Positions 45,401 to 55,174 of a DNA stretch of 64,000 nucleotides are shown here, piece after piece (the stretch's first letter is position 1; each line of letters opens with the position of its first letter). A program made the position numbers and the translations under genes. Under the pieces are notes generated by a model. The model saw nothing but the letters and a program-made list of their open reading frames with translations. It did no database searches and had not been told where the DNA came from. This DNA is from Angiostrongylus vasorum (lineage: Eukaryota; Nematoda; Chromadorea; Rhabditida; Metastrongylidae): contig JADANN010000302.1 of NCBI GenBank assembly GCA_018806985.1, positions 124,001 through 188,000 of the forward strand, given 5' to 3'.

Positions 45401-47203
45401 AAAAAAAAACTCGTAATCCGTCCAGACACCGTACTTTGAGTCTTCTGTAGTCGATTTCGCAACATATGTTCAGTATACACTTCTTTCATTCATAGCCACC
45501 CGTTCCAGGGTTGTGAACTTTCAGTGTTCCCAAAAAAATATCTAAAAGCATACTCATGAGAATGCGTCGTTTTTTCTTGTTCAGCAATCGCGACGTTACT
45601 GTTGTATTGTATTATTTTTTCTATGCAAGTAAATGTGTGCTGTATAAAAACCTCGCGATTTCTGAACAAGAAAACGACGCATTCATATTCCTATACCGAG
45701 GTTAAAAAGAAAGTCGATCCTGGGAACTGATACTCATGAGAGCTCTCTCACCAGCGATTGTTCCTGTATTGGCCGTTAAACAATATGTGTAAGCTCGCCT
45801 GCAAAGTGCTCTTTTGTAATTTACTGCGTGTAGAGAATAGCTTTCCATGGATCTCGCATGGGACATATTTGTTGGATAAGTGAGTACAAAAACTTGTGCA
45901 ATTAAAAAATCTATTCGGCAAAGTAAGAAATTGAAAGAACTTTATATTTTATTCAGTGTTTTAAACGACCCGTCTTTAACATCTACTATGTGGATCCCTT
46001 TACTTCTCGCATTCGAGTCGTTTCCTCGTATTCATCATGCACGAAGGTCTTCCAACTTCTACGTGTCTACGGCTGCTGCTCGAAGATTTTCATTTCATCT
46101 TGAATGTCGTAGAATGCTGTTCTAGTCGATTCTCCCTGAACTTAAATCGCAGAGAGATTTTTTCCTGCACAAGTCCGGTACCAATTTCCTGACCACGTTG
46201 GGATGAGAGGCTTAGTGACTCCAGAGCGGTACCGAACCACTACCGTGTTAGTGATGACCGGAATCACTACCATTGTGCTATCTGCCGTCTAATGGGAAGA
46301 AATTGCATTGAAATCGAGATTTAAGTTTCAACCTGCTCAATCTGTCTACGTGCGCACCGAGATCAAATGAATACGGTCGCGAATAAACTAAAAACTAATC
46401 TGTCAAAATTATTCCTTAGTTCGTGCAAACCATCGGACTGTGACAGTTGTTCATGTTGTACAAACATACGCGCTTTCCCTCGAAATCTTTAACATTGGGT
46501 TTTTAAAAATTCTTCTCTGGAACGTAGTACATTGTCAAAAGCGTCTATATCATTTTTTGGGTGCAGATTTGCTCTATATTGTTCTCTGATTTCGTCACTC
46601 AGCGCGAAATATTAAAGGTGTTTACTTTATTAAGAACAATCCTCTAAATGTAGTGCTGGAAGCAATAGAAGACATTGAAAAAAGTCGAGCCTCTCTAAAT
46701 AGGTGCATGTTGCAAGAATCGTCACTATGTATTTCTAGGACGACGTCAAGAACCACCTTTTCTCCAGTGCTGCAGTTGGAGCTGTTGTTGCATCAATGAG
46801 TAAGGAGTAATGTACTTTAAAACGGAGCATATCGTAACTGTTTTAAAAGCTGTCTTTATTTAATTATTATTGCCGTTCCCCTTCTTTATTGTTATCGGAC
46901 ATCATTTTGATCCTAATACTAGATGTTATTATTAGTTGAGTTGTAGTAATGGAAATAACAATGTTAGTACCACTTATTAAATACAAATTATAATTGCCTC
47001 TTTCAGAAGACAATATTCCCCTGGGACTCACTTTTGCTGGAGTATCACTCATTCTTGGTACCATCTGGCACTATTGTCGCATATCGGAGGAAGGCATACA
47101 AGGCAGAACGATGCATCCGACCAGTGCTGGAATGTGGGGTGGACCAATTATTTGGAAAGCGTTCCATTGGGGTGATGCGAAGGTCCCACAGTCACGATTT
47201 TAG
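42406..47203 (+). CDS. Complex I subunit NDUFA11-like mitochondrial membrane protein
   Basis: Seven exons join with consistent phases: 42406-42491, 43228-43348, 43523-43739, 43813-43947, 44542-44708, 46739-46799 and 47007-47203. They total 984 nt, or 327 residues plus TAG. It begins MGHDVDAPLLPTYKTQRPPW. The C-terminal half has four hydrophobic segments near residues 175-195 (AKYAALLMLPITMLEI), 222-239 (TIAAFSWGFALSAAAVM), 247-262 (NHLFSSAAVGAVVASM) and 265-284 (IPLGLTFAGVSLILGTIWHY). The third and fourth align by eye with human NDUFA11 (the TAAAVGAV region and the glycine-rich segment that follows), a four-helix Tim17-like fold in respiratory complex I. The ~170 residues before them are soluble, rich in charged residues and W/Y, and unrecognised. 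AATAAA lies at 47364. The gene structure is firm; the family name is an inference. Confidence 0.8.
42535..42692 (+). repeat. SINE-B copy in intron 1 of the NDUFA11-like gene
   Basis: gaggcgaaacgaatgaccc head, ctgtggtggtaaacacg box and an intact GGGTTCGATCCCCC B box, ending gttttgcaaatacctcgg. It retains the best tRNA-like B box of the four copies. Confidence 0.82.
42855..43150 (+). repeat. R3 repeat in intron 1 of the NDUFA11-like gene
   Basis: It starts tacttggatggctcgtcttc and ends gggcttcctggtggaaacgcc, directly before exon 2, so the R3 family supplies part of the intron up to about 80 bp from the acceptor. Confidence 0.75.
44005..44400 (+). repeat. R3 repeat in intron 4 of the NDUFA11-like gene
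   Basis: Long copy from tgcttggatggctcgtcctc to gacgaggcggtaaaccgttag, same orientation as the gene. Confidence 0.8.
44935..45168 (+). repeat. SINE-C tail fragment in intron 5 of the NDUFA11-like gene
   Basis: The blocks aatcgagtcgaccaacattcagcgac, ggaagaaaagttcttcaagg and gatgaatgcgaggataacgaaacg match the tail seen at 49600-49790 and, reversed, at 14640-14780. Overlapping open frames here are repeat-derived. Confidence 0.65.
45175..45332 (+). repeat. SINE-B copy in intron 5 of the NDUFA11-like gene
   Basis: aggcgaaatgaaggacacgc, catggtgtggtggtgaactcg and gcagacacctgcggtccgg, in the same order as the other three copies. It lies directly behind a SINE-C fragment. Confidence 0.85.
45560..45702. 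repeat. Inverted PLE-B-terminus-like repeat
   Basis: About 35 bp (gaatgcgtcg...cttgttcagcaatcgcg) is repeated inverted at 45650-45695 (cgcgatttctgaacaag...cgacgcattc). The spacer (ttgtattgtattattttttctatgcaagtaaa) resembles the PLE-B end at 16290-16360 and 17790-17815. No coding part is present. Confidence 0.65.
46005..46288 (-). repeat. SINE-C copy in intron 5 of the NDUFA11-like gene
   Basis: Reverse tail attcgagtcgtttcctcgtattc and head region with the complement of a B box (gcggtaccgaacc) and A box (ccattgtgctatctgcc). Confidence 0.65.
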
Positions 47204-47363
47204 CCTTTTGCTTAGTTTTGTATGTCGACTTTGTACGAGCACTTGTTCATATTTTACAGGTCGTGAAGAATTTAGGACTTCATTTATTAGAAGTAATGCA
47301 TTTAGCGGACTAGTTAGGAATGAGTCTTAGATTACCGTTTGCTGCTAGTAAAAACGTAGTCCC

Positions 47364-47369
47364 AATAAA
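47364..47369 (+). terminator. Polyadenylation signal AATAAA
   Basis: AATAAA lies 161 bp after the TAG of the NDUFA11-like gene, on the same strand and the first such hexamer noticed downstream. Confidence 0.5.
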
Positions 47370-48230
47370 GCTTAACGTCATTGTCAGATATTAGCTGTAC
47401 ATTTCATTTCGGCAGTTTCCTTTAATTTTATGCACTTGTAATTGTTCAGTATCTTTTACAGTTATTAGCAGTTTGTATGAATAGAAAGGTCAAATATTGG
47501 AGAAAGCCTTGGGGTTCGCTTTATAGAATGAAAGGAAATTATGAGATTATAGCTGGACAGAATTGGCTATTTTTGTCTGGCTTCTACTTTTACTAGTCGT
47601 CGAGTGATTTGTACGCATGTTACAGTTGTCCGTTAAATTTTCGTCTTTCCAGTTCATGAATAGTGAAGTGCTCTATCGTTTTGGTTTATCTTCTATTAGA
47701 ACATGCCTCTCAAGGCAACTACGTAACTTAGTTATGGCTAAAGTGTACATCGGGAAATTTGAGTATGCTGTTAACCAAATCGTTTGAGAGATTTCTCGTG
47801 GAGCGTAGATATCGGTGTAGCCATGGTTAACGACGAATGGCATAATGGGCTCATCACTGGGACGGGATGTGATTCTTCAGTTCTTTTTATTGTCTGGTGT
47901 TTGGTGTACTACGCCAGTTATGTCAGCAATAAAGACTTGAAGGTTAGCATCGTATACTTGGGGCAGAAGTCCTACCAGTATCCCAGCATTATTTATTAGA
48001 GACTGGTAGCACATCTCACTAGTGATTTTGCTCCCAGAGGCACATATTCAACCTTGAAATTTATCTAGTAAGCAATGTCGTCAGGAATTGGGCTTGTCCC
48101 AGTCAAGTTTGCTTTTTTTAATTTGTCCGTGAACATTTTCGGCGACAATGGTCTATGTCATAAGTGATGGTATCTGTGAGCTTCATATTTTCTTACTAAA
48201 GTCACCTCAAGAAACGATCACTGTAGTCTA
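47370..48230. other. Intergenic stretch with nothing recognised
   Basis: Only short frames, such as 47784-47999 (+), and no domain or repeat that I could match. Confidence 0.5.
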
Positions 48231-48234
48231 ATGG

Positions 48235-48562
48235 TAGCGTCAAAACGCGTCATCTTGAATATGGTCTCCTCTCGAACTTCGGCCAAGATCGTTGAACTAC
48301 TCGCTCTTGAGTTTAGCACCTACTTGAAGAATGTCTTCTTCATGAATATTGTTGAATGCTGGTCGAGTGTTGGAGTCCTGTGGCGCCGTGCTGCAGCGTT
48401 CCCATTTGGATTGCATGGAGTGTACTGCCCCCGTCCAAGTTTGGCACCAACTTCACGGCCCTGGAGGGATGAGAGGCATGTGGAGCTCGATGTGAGGTCC
48501 AAGCAGCACTGTGAGCGGCATCACTACCGCTACCAGCCCTCCTCGCTCCCACATCGGTGATT
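48235..48562 (-). repeat. SINE-C copy
   Basis: It contains gaatattgttgaatgctggtcgag, cgttcccatttggattgc and a head region ending gcatcactaccgctaccagcc, in the order of other reversed SINE-C copies. It is joined to a SINE-A copy at 48585. Confidence 0.6.
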
Positions 48563-48584
48563 AACACCATATTACCATAGCTAA

Positions 48585-48862
48585 GGCCCACGTATGGCAT
48601 AGTGGTCGGAGGCACCATGCAATGCATATGGCAAGAGTCACCAAGCCTTCCATTCCTCCGGTTTCGGTAAATTGCTACCACACTTGTCCGGGAGGATAGC
48701 AGCACTAGCTCGATACATCCGTAGGCCACCGCGAGTCATTGTAAAAAGAGATGCATTCAATCACCTTCAATGATGCTTGATGAAGTGGAATGCATGGTGC
48801 GTCCCTCCCTACGGAATCGATGAGCCCCGAGAGCTTTATCCTTCATCCTTTGTCCTTTGTAG
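48585..48862 (+). repeat. SINE-A copy
   Basis: A box cccacgtatggcatagtggtcgg, body ccaagccttccattcctccgg and tail ccccgagagctttatcc. The B box is shortened by a small deletion. Confidence 0.85.
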
Positions 48863-49429
48863 TTATCAACAGGAACGGTAGAAACAAATGGTTTAAGATA
48901 CAAGGTATAAATCTGGTGGACATCATTACTTTTTAAAAGAAATTGATTTAATCGCGTAGCTTTCTTCGTGATGGACACCCGATGTGGGAACAAAATTAGA
49001 AATGTTTTACACGACGATCACTTTCAACCAATTGATGTCATACCGTCTGACTTCATCAAGGACAAAACTCCTATTGCTGTTTATGGTTTATTGCTCTTCA
49101 TGCTATCTCTACAGTAGCCTCGGCAGCAACCCCTGACAGGTGTATTCCGTATGACACACCGAACTCCTTCAAAATTTCGTGACCATGCGTTAATCTGAAC
49201 GTTTGTACTTCTGCACTGACAAAAGTGAATCTTTCTCTCCTGTCGTAGTTTTATATCCACGAGTAGTTCATCCGTTTAGTGACAATCAGTGGTTCAGGAA
49301 GGAACTCTTCTTCGCTCTAATTTTTTTCCCTTGCTGTGGATCATTTCTAAGATTTAGTAATTTCCAGTATAAACTCTTTATTAAAACCGGCATTAAACAA
49401 TAATTCAGTTTTCTTTATGGGCAGACACC

Positions 49430-49795
49430 AAGTTGTTAATACTATGTTTACACGGCAATGGCGGATTTGGAGCACTGGGGCGGGGATAGCGCATTGGTTT
49501 CTGATGCCGTCGATCGGGAAGCAGAGGAGGAAGGTTCGACCCTACGCCAACGCTCTCCTCCAATCCACGTGGGAACACCTTAGTCCGGTTACCTCCCGGA
49601 CTGAAAAAAGAACTGATTCCACCAGCATTCTACGACATTCATAAAGAAGACTAAATCCTCAAGTAGCAGCTCAAACAACACGCTAAATGTGCGAAGACCG
49701 TGGACGATAAGCGCGAGGATAACGGATCGAATGCAAGAAGTGCTGAGATTCGCATAGTAGTTGTCATGATAGGTCATGTAAAATAAACAAATAGT
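49430..49795 (+). repeat. SINE-C copy, long
   Basis: The head ggggcggggatagcgcattgg and B box aaggttcgaccctacgcc lead into the ccacgtgggaacaccttag body and the tail ggataacggatcgaatgcaag. It is the most complete plus-strand copy of this family in the window. Confidence 0.72.
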
Positions 49796-49799
49796 AGTG

Positions 49800-50600
49800 G
49801 CTGACACCTCACTTTCTTTAGTCTGAAATCCGATTAAGGTGAAATTGCCACACAATCTACCGTCTATAATGCTTTCATAACCTCAACAGAAGAAGCTCGA
49901 AACTTAAATTTTAATCGCATGGGCAAAGCTTCCTCAGACACCATTTTCTATACATTTTCAACTTATTGATGAAGACCGCCCGCGCAGAGTTTAGTTGGTT
50001 GTGGAATGTGCCCCGCTTAGGTGAGAAAATCGTCTGAAATACTTCGTACTTCTGACAAAATGCTCTGAAGCTGATTTTCTCAATTTCAATAAGCAGCTGC
50101 AACCAAACCATAAAAGGTTGTATTAAGATTCTGGGCATTTCACCTTTATGGCCACACCAATGGACTTTTACGTTCATTTTCCTGTACCAAGTATAAAACT
50201 GTGTGAAATCTCTAAACACGTTTTTCCTGAGCGCAGAACTGTTTGCGCTAAGAAATCATCACAACTCATATTACGGCAAGAAAGCTATATTTTATGGAAA
50301 ATTCCGTGATTGATTAGGTTCGGTTGAGAGTCTACGACCATTCGATGTCGATGTCTGTTCCGTTTGCCAAAAACGTTGATTGTTTTTCCGTTTAGACTAT
50401 GAAACTGAACAAGAACTGAAACTGAACTAAACATAGAACTGGTGTGGTGTTTGTCTACCGTCTCCTTCGTGCATCATGCGAATTGACAATGAAATCGATG
50501 GCGTTGTCTTGGTGATACTATTACGTGCTGAGAGTCGCATTACCGACTGACCATTTTGTCACAATGTTTAACTGAAAGAACATCTGCCCCGTCAAGTTTT
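49800..50600. other. Intergenic stretch with nothing recognised
   Basis: A 102-codon frame on the minus strand (49911-50219) has no familiar motif; it is probably chance or a decayed transposon. Confidence 0.4.
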
Positions 50601-50618
50601 TCTAAACTAATCATCGTC

Positions 50619-50742
50619 ATGAAAATACGAGCTATTCTTTGCATAAACGTTGTGGCTGCCACGTATGCTGTTTTCGCTGACAAAACACCGTCACCGGTGA
50701 TTACACCACATGATTGTACAATACTTAAAAATTCGAATAAGA
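50619..50742 (+). CDS. Possible first exon of a secreted protein
   Basis: The ATG at 50619 opens MKIRAILCINVVAATYAVFA, which reads as a signal peptide (basic start, hydrophobic core, small residues at the end), followed by DKTPSPVITPHDCTILKNSN. The exon ends in a strong donor (AAGA then GTGAGT at 50743), phase 1. A cysteine soon after the predicted cleavage site is common in nematode secreted proteins. No second exon could be found before the RTE element that starts at about 51300, so the gene may be broken or have a long intron. No family is claimed. Confidence 0.35.
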
Positions 50743-51024
50743 GTGAGTGCTTTTAACTTATCGGATTATCACGTGCTATACACTTATTCGATAGAAGGCT
50801 AAGTCGTGTACTCTACGAATGCCTTTCTTTTGTTTATTTATCTGGTTATTATTCGTATCATTGATAGCTGAAATTTCACCGATGAAAAAAATTACACAGT
50901 GTTGACATTGCTCTAAGGATGACCTGTTCTGGTTATTCACAACTAAGGCATAAAATATCTTACTGTTTTGATGTCATACTTTCTATTTTTTGTTTTTTTT
51001 GCCTTCTTTTCATGACCCTAAATC

Positions 51025-51275
51025 ACCACTTGCTTCATCCGATTCGCTTTCCTCGCAAACCTCTTCGAGCAATTCGCATATGGTTTGGGCTGTTACTTGA
51101 GGATCTTGCCTTCTTAATGAATGTCGTATGATGCTCGTTGAATTGATTCTCCTTGGAATCTAAGGCGTTCCCACATGGATTGAACAAGAGTATTGGGCAG
51201 AGGTCGAACCATCACTTTGCTTCTTGATGGACTGCATTACTAGCCACTGCACTATTCTCCTCCTACATCGTCGGA
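51025..51275 (-). repeat. SINE-C copy
   Basis: Reverse copy with tail catccgattcgctttcctcgc, ttaatgaatgtcgtatgatgctcg, and head complement gactgcattactagccactgc. It abuts the start of the RTE copy. Confidence 0.65.
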
Positions 51276-52469
51276 TCTTTACTATTACTATTATTAATTT
51301 CACAGATCTCCATTGCAGAAGGATATCCTGCCAATTGGTCGCGAGGCAACGTGATGCTTCAGCAGGTGGGCCAATACGGGTTTTTTAGTCGCGGACCAAA
51401 AGTGACCTTTCCTGAGAGACAGGTGGATCCAGAGCATGGAATCCCTGTTTCTTCTGCGCCGATTCGGCACATACCTTCTGTATTTACGAGAACGTATTCA
51501 TGCATGCGTGCGTGGATGTGTTCTTTTTGTTGCGGATTGTATTGTACGAGTCAATTCGGCTAAAATCCCTGCAATGAATTGACAGGGAAAGGCGGAGTCG
51601 CATTCAACAACTAAGCTCCGTATATGATCTGAGAGTGGTAAGCTACCCGTGGGTATACTCAGCCTCTATATTCAGAGCTTGGCAAGCGAGTATCAGAAAG
51701 CTAAACACTATAGAATAAACGAGCCTTATTCCCCTGACCCTGGATGAGCCCCGTTAAGGCAGCGTTGGGAAGGATGAGTATGGAGGGGCTGCTACAAAGT
51801 CTCAGAACCTGCTGTCTAAATCTAGAATAACTAAGGTGACGTTTAGAACCTACAATGGACCATCAATTACATCTAAGTCCTCAGTAGACGACTTGGTCAG
51901 GAAGGCAAGAAGGACGTCATCAGACTGGCTGAGACGAGAAGACGCTATCCATTCAACGCAGGTCTGTGACACCGGAGAAGAACCGTTCCCTGGAACATGC
52001 AACAGTAGAGAAGTCAGCGACGTCGGCGTTCTCGTCAACACGATTTTGGCCATGATCATCGAATCATTCGAACAACTAACAAGCCGAATCGGACGTCTGT
52101 GATTGAAGAGGTGTGGGTCAATGCTAGTTTTGACAATCTTCGTCGTCTACGCACCTACATCTGTGACTAAGACGAAGTCGAAGTGTTCTATATGGATTTG
52201 GAGAAGTTCTATAGAGAAGACTATACAGTCCTTGAGGTCATCATTGGGGATTTTAACTCTAAAACTGGACCCAGAAAAGTGTTTGAAAAACGTCACATTG
52301 GGACCCACGGATCAGAATGGAACGAGCAGGGTGAGCGTTCGTATGAGCTTATCACGGTGATCAAGACCGTTCGCAGAAAATCACAATTCCAGCTGCCCCA
52401 CTCTCAACGCTGGACTTAAGAGTCTTCCAGTGGAGAAAATCACGAAGTAGACCACATCATAGTAAACAG

Positions 52470-52706
52470 AAGTTCACAATGTTCACTTTTTATTCACTGC
52501 CTTTTACATGTTTTAATGGCAGGGTATTGTATGCATCGTACCGCAGCTGTATGTGATCGGTAGAACTAGCTGCGAGACAGGCGAAACGAAGGACCCGCAT
52601 GGTGTGGTGGTGAACGCGTTACTCCCCGGAAAGGACAATAGCTCGTTCGTTTCCCCACCGCAGACATCTGCGGTCCGGAGTTTTGCAAATATGTCCGCAT
52701 CATTGT
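52470..52706 (+). repeat. SINE-B and flanking sequence inserted in RTE copy 1
   Basis: Comparison with copy 2 at 56360-56400 shows about 240 extra bp here. The element contains ctgcgagacaggcgaaacg, catggtgtggtggtgaacgcg and gcagacatctgcggtccgg. It is flanked by AGTAAACAG (52461-52469) and AGTAAATAG (52707-52715), a likely 9-bp target-site duplication with one later mutation. Confidence 0.82.
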
Positions 52707-52883
52707 AGTAAATAGGTTTTGCCTAACGGTGTCGCTGTTGTCCCAAAATTTTACACGGGATCAGACCTCCTTCGCGCAAGATTTCATTTCTCAAGGAAAG
52801 GAGAGAAAGTTGCTACGTTAAAGAAACGAAGTCCCAAAATCACCATAAATGTTGGAAAGATGCCGTTCCTCATAACATCGACG

Positions 52884-53096
52884 AGGAATAACATACATCG
52901 TGAACAACACACGGGTGGTCCAAGAGCACGGCTCCGAGAAAGGCGACGTCACGAAACGTCATCCATTGAACAAAGACAGCAACAACAATGAAAGCATCTA
53001 TACCAACTGCGTCGGCTAAAAAACATGGCAGTTCGTAGGAATATATATACAGATATATCAATCATTATGCCAAGGTTTATAGAAAGTCGGTCTTTT
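52884..53096 (+). repeat. Hammerhead-like non-autonomous element inserted in RTE copy 1
   Basis: Copy 2 reads straight from gacgaggaatag to ggctcattcaac, while copy 1 has about 200 extra bp between the same flanks. The insert contains gctccgagaaaggcg...CGAAACGTC (52928-52962), an acagcaacaac run and gaaagtcggtcttttgggc, which occurs inverted at 14130-14150. It is therefore a relative of the foldback element at 14.2 kb. Confidence 0.7.
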
Positions 53097-55019
53097 GGGC
53101 TCATTCAACATTTTCACGTTAGTAGTATGAAAGCTGAAAGTTCGAAAGTCTCAAAGTGATATCTTTCTCCATAAACGCTAGAACTTTTTACACCATCGTG
53201 GGGTTCAACGAGCCACAGGAAACCGCCCACTAACATTCCAATTTGCAACAGTATACAAACAGGCGATAAAAGAAGATCATAAAGAGAGAAAAGCAGCCGT
53301 TATGGTTGGAACTGCAGAGGTTGGGAAAAGCATTTGCAAGGCCCACCTAAATTTCGCCAAATTACAAGAGCAACATGATTGCACTCCAACGCCGAGATGG
53401 AATAGTTACGGTTTCCAGAAAGCCGTTAAAGAGAATCGTTCACGTTTACTGCTCGGATAATAGCCATGTCTTCCTTGCATCATAAGAAATAAAGGAGGCA
53501 TTGATGGATATGGCATTTCTCCACTTCTCCCTTCCGAAATCCGATGCTCCTTCGTCGATGAGGAATCGAACAACTGATCCAAGTAGGATAAGATTTGAAC
53601 ACCTGAAGAACCCTCCACCAGTCCACCTCAATACACTGACTTGGCCCTTCATACGTTTCCTGTTGAATGCAAGTCACCAGCAATACTCTGTTATTGTTAA
53701 AAAAAAAGGTGATGATGATCTCGGCAACCATCACCCAATTTGAATGGTGATTGTCGTTAACTCTTCATTCGAATTATGCTGAACAAGACTGACAGAACAC
53801 TGGACGGATGACCGCCATGTGAGCAAGCAGGGTCTCGAAAAGCTTTCATTAGATGAACCACATGCACACAATAACAAGACTGCTGAGTATGGCGAGGGTA
53901 CAAAATGCAGCTCTGTCTCACTTTCATCGGTTTAAAGAAGGCTTTCGACTCAGCTGAGATAGAAACACTCGAGAAAACTCTGGGACACCTATTGGGTACC
54001 TACACGTGTATAAAGGTGCTTCGTCAGCTATATAAAATTTTCAGAGCCAAAAATATCACCACGGCGATACCAATATCGATGTAAAAAATGAGTCTCAGCA
54101 AGGCAATACCACCTCGTGAAAATTATACGCTGTAACCCTCCAGAACGTCATGCGAACATTGGAATGTAAATCGATGGTCGGCAATTGCACTAACTTCACT
54201 TTGCTTATGACATGGTTCTTATTACACCGAAGATTAGTCAAGTGGAACCATTGTTTGCTAACTTTGATAAAGCATGTGGAAAGATTGATCATAGACTAAA
54301 TTTCACAAAGACGATGTTCATGACAGACGGATTAGATTCGTACGCCCTATTCACGCTCAACGGAATGAATCTCTCCGAATGCTTCAGCTTCGTTCAACTA
54401 TGTCGAGAAATCGATATGATGGGCGATTTAGCTCAAGAGTTGAGCAAGAGGAAGCGAGCAGCTTGGAGAATTTTCTAAGAGCATTGAAGATATAATGAGA
54501 AGGACAATGAACACCCTGCTCGGTCCCCATCTTTTCGAATCCACTGTTCTTCCTGCCGTAGCGTATGTGTTAGGAACCTGATCGCTATGCAAGCAATATG
54601 AAAGGTCAACCAGCGTTGTGGAATGCATATTCGAAGAGACTTTGTTAGTAATATCATGTATTATTTAAACGAGAGGGGATCCGAAGCTCTGACCTACGCC
54701 AACGATTAAAAAATCAAAAATCAAAGAATCAAGGACGCCATTCCACACCCCCAAATTGTCGAAGATAAATAAGACCGGAGCGTAATGCGTATGAACGGCA
54801 AGCGATGAACAAGAGCCGTTAGTAGCTGGGTTCCTTGGGTGTCAAACGCATAACAACAGAAGTACCGACACGGTAGTCAGAGTTCTTCAGGAAAATCCTA
54901 GAAAAAGAATATGATGCTCAATGTGTCCCTAGACCCAACAGAACCCACTGGGCTACTCTTGCTCGCTATAAGGAGAAATGGAAGATTTATTTGTGCACGC
55001 GGGAGTCACTGGAAGACCA

Positions 55020-55172
55020 ACGGACGAGAGATGATACAAGTCATTACTATTATTACTATTATGTGGAATTAATGGTAACATATTGTTGTCATGTTACTGT
55101 TCCTATTCTTATTGTCTTCTTTGTCACTATTATTATTATTAGTCCTATTATCATTATTGCTCCTACGGATCT
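55020..55172. repeat. Imperfect (ATT)n-rich low-complexity run
   Basis: Runs of tattattactatt and tcactattattattatt separate the two RTE copies, and are probably the 3' microsatellite tail of copy 1. Confidence 0.7.
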
Positions 55173-55174
55173 CC

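Larger units (their letters stand above)
51300..54995 (+). mobile_element. RTE-type LINE, copy 1, inactive, with two nested insertions
   Basis: RTE elements encode an AP-like endonuclease and a reverse transcriptase. 51380-51830 is the 5' region. 51836-52420 carries endonuclease remnants (VRKARRTSSDW, GVLVNTILAMIIESFEQLTS, EVIIGDFNSKTGPRK). 53150-54980 carries the linker and reverse transcriptase. Motif A reads LTFIGLKKAFDSAE, with glycine in place of the first aspartate, and the FADD region is not readable. A SINE-B sits at 52470-52706, bounded by AGTAAACAG/AGTAAATAG. A hammerhead-like element sits at about 52884-53095. Many frameshifts and stops are present. Confidence 0.88.
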
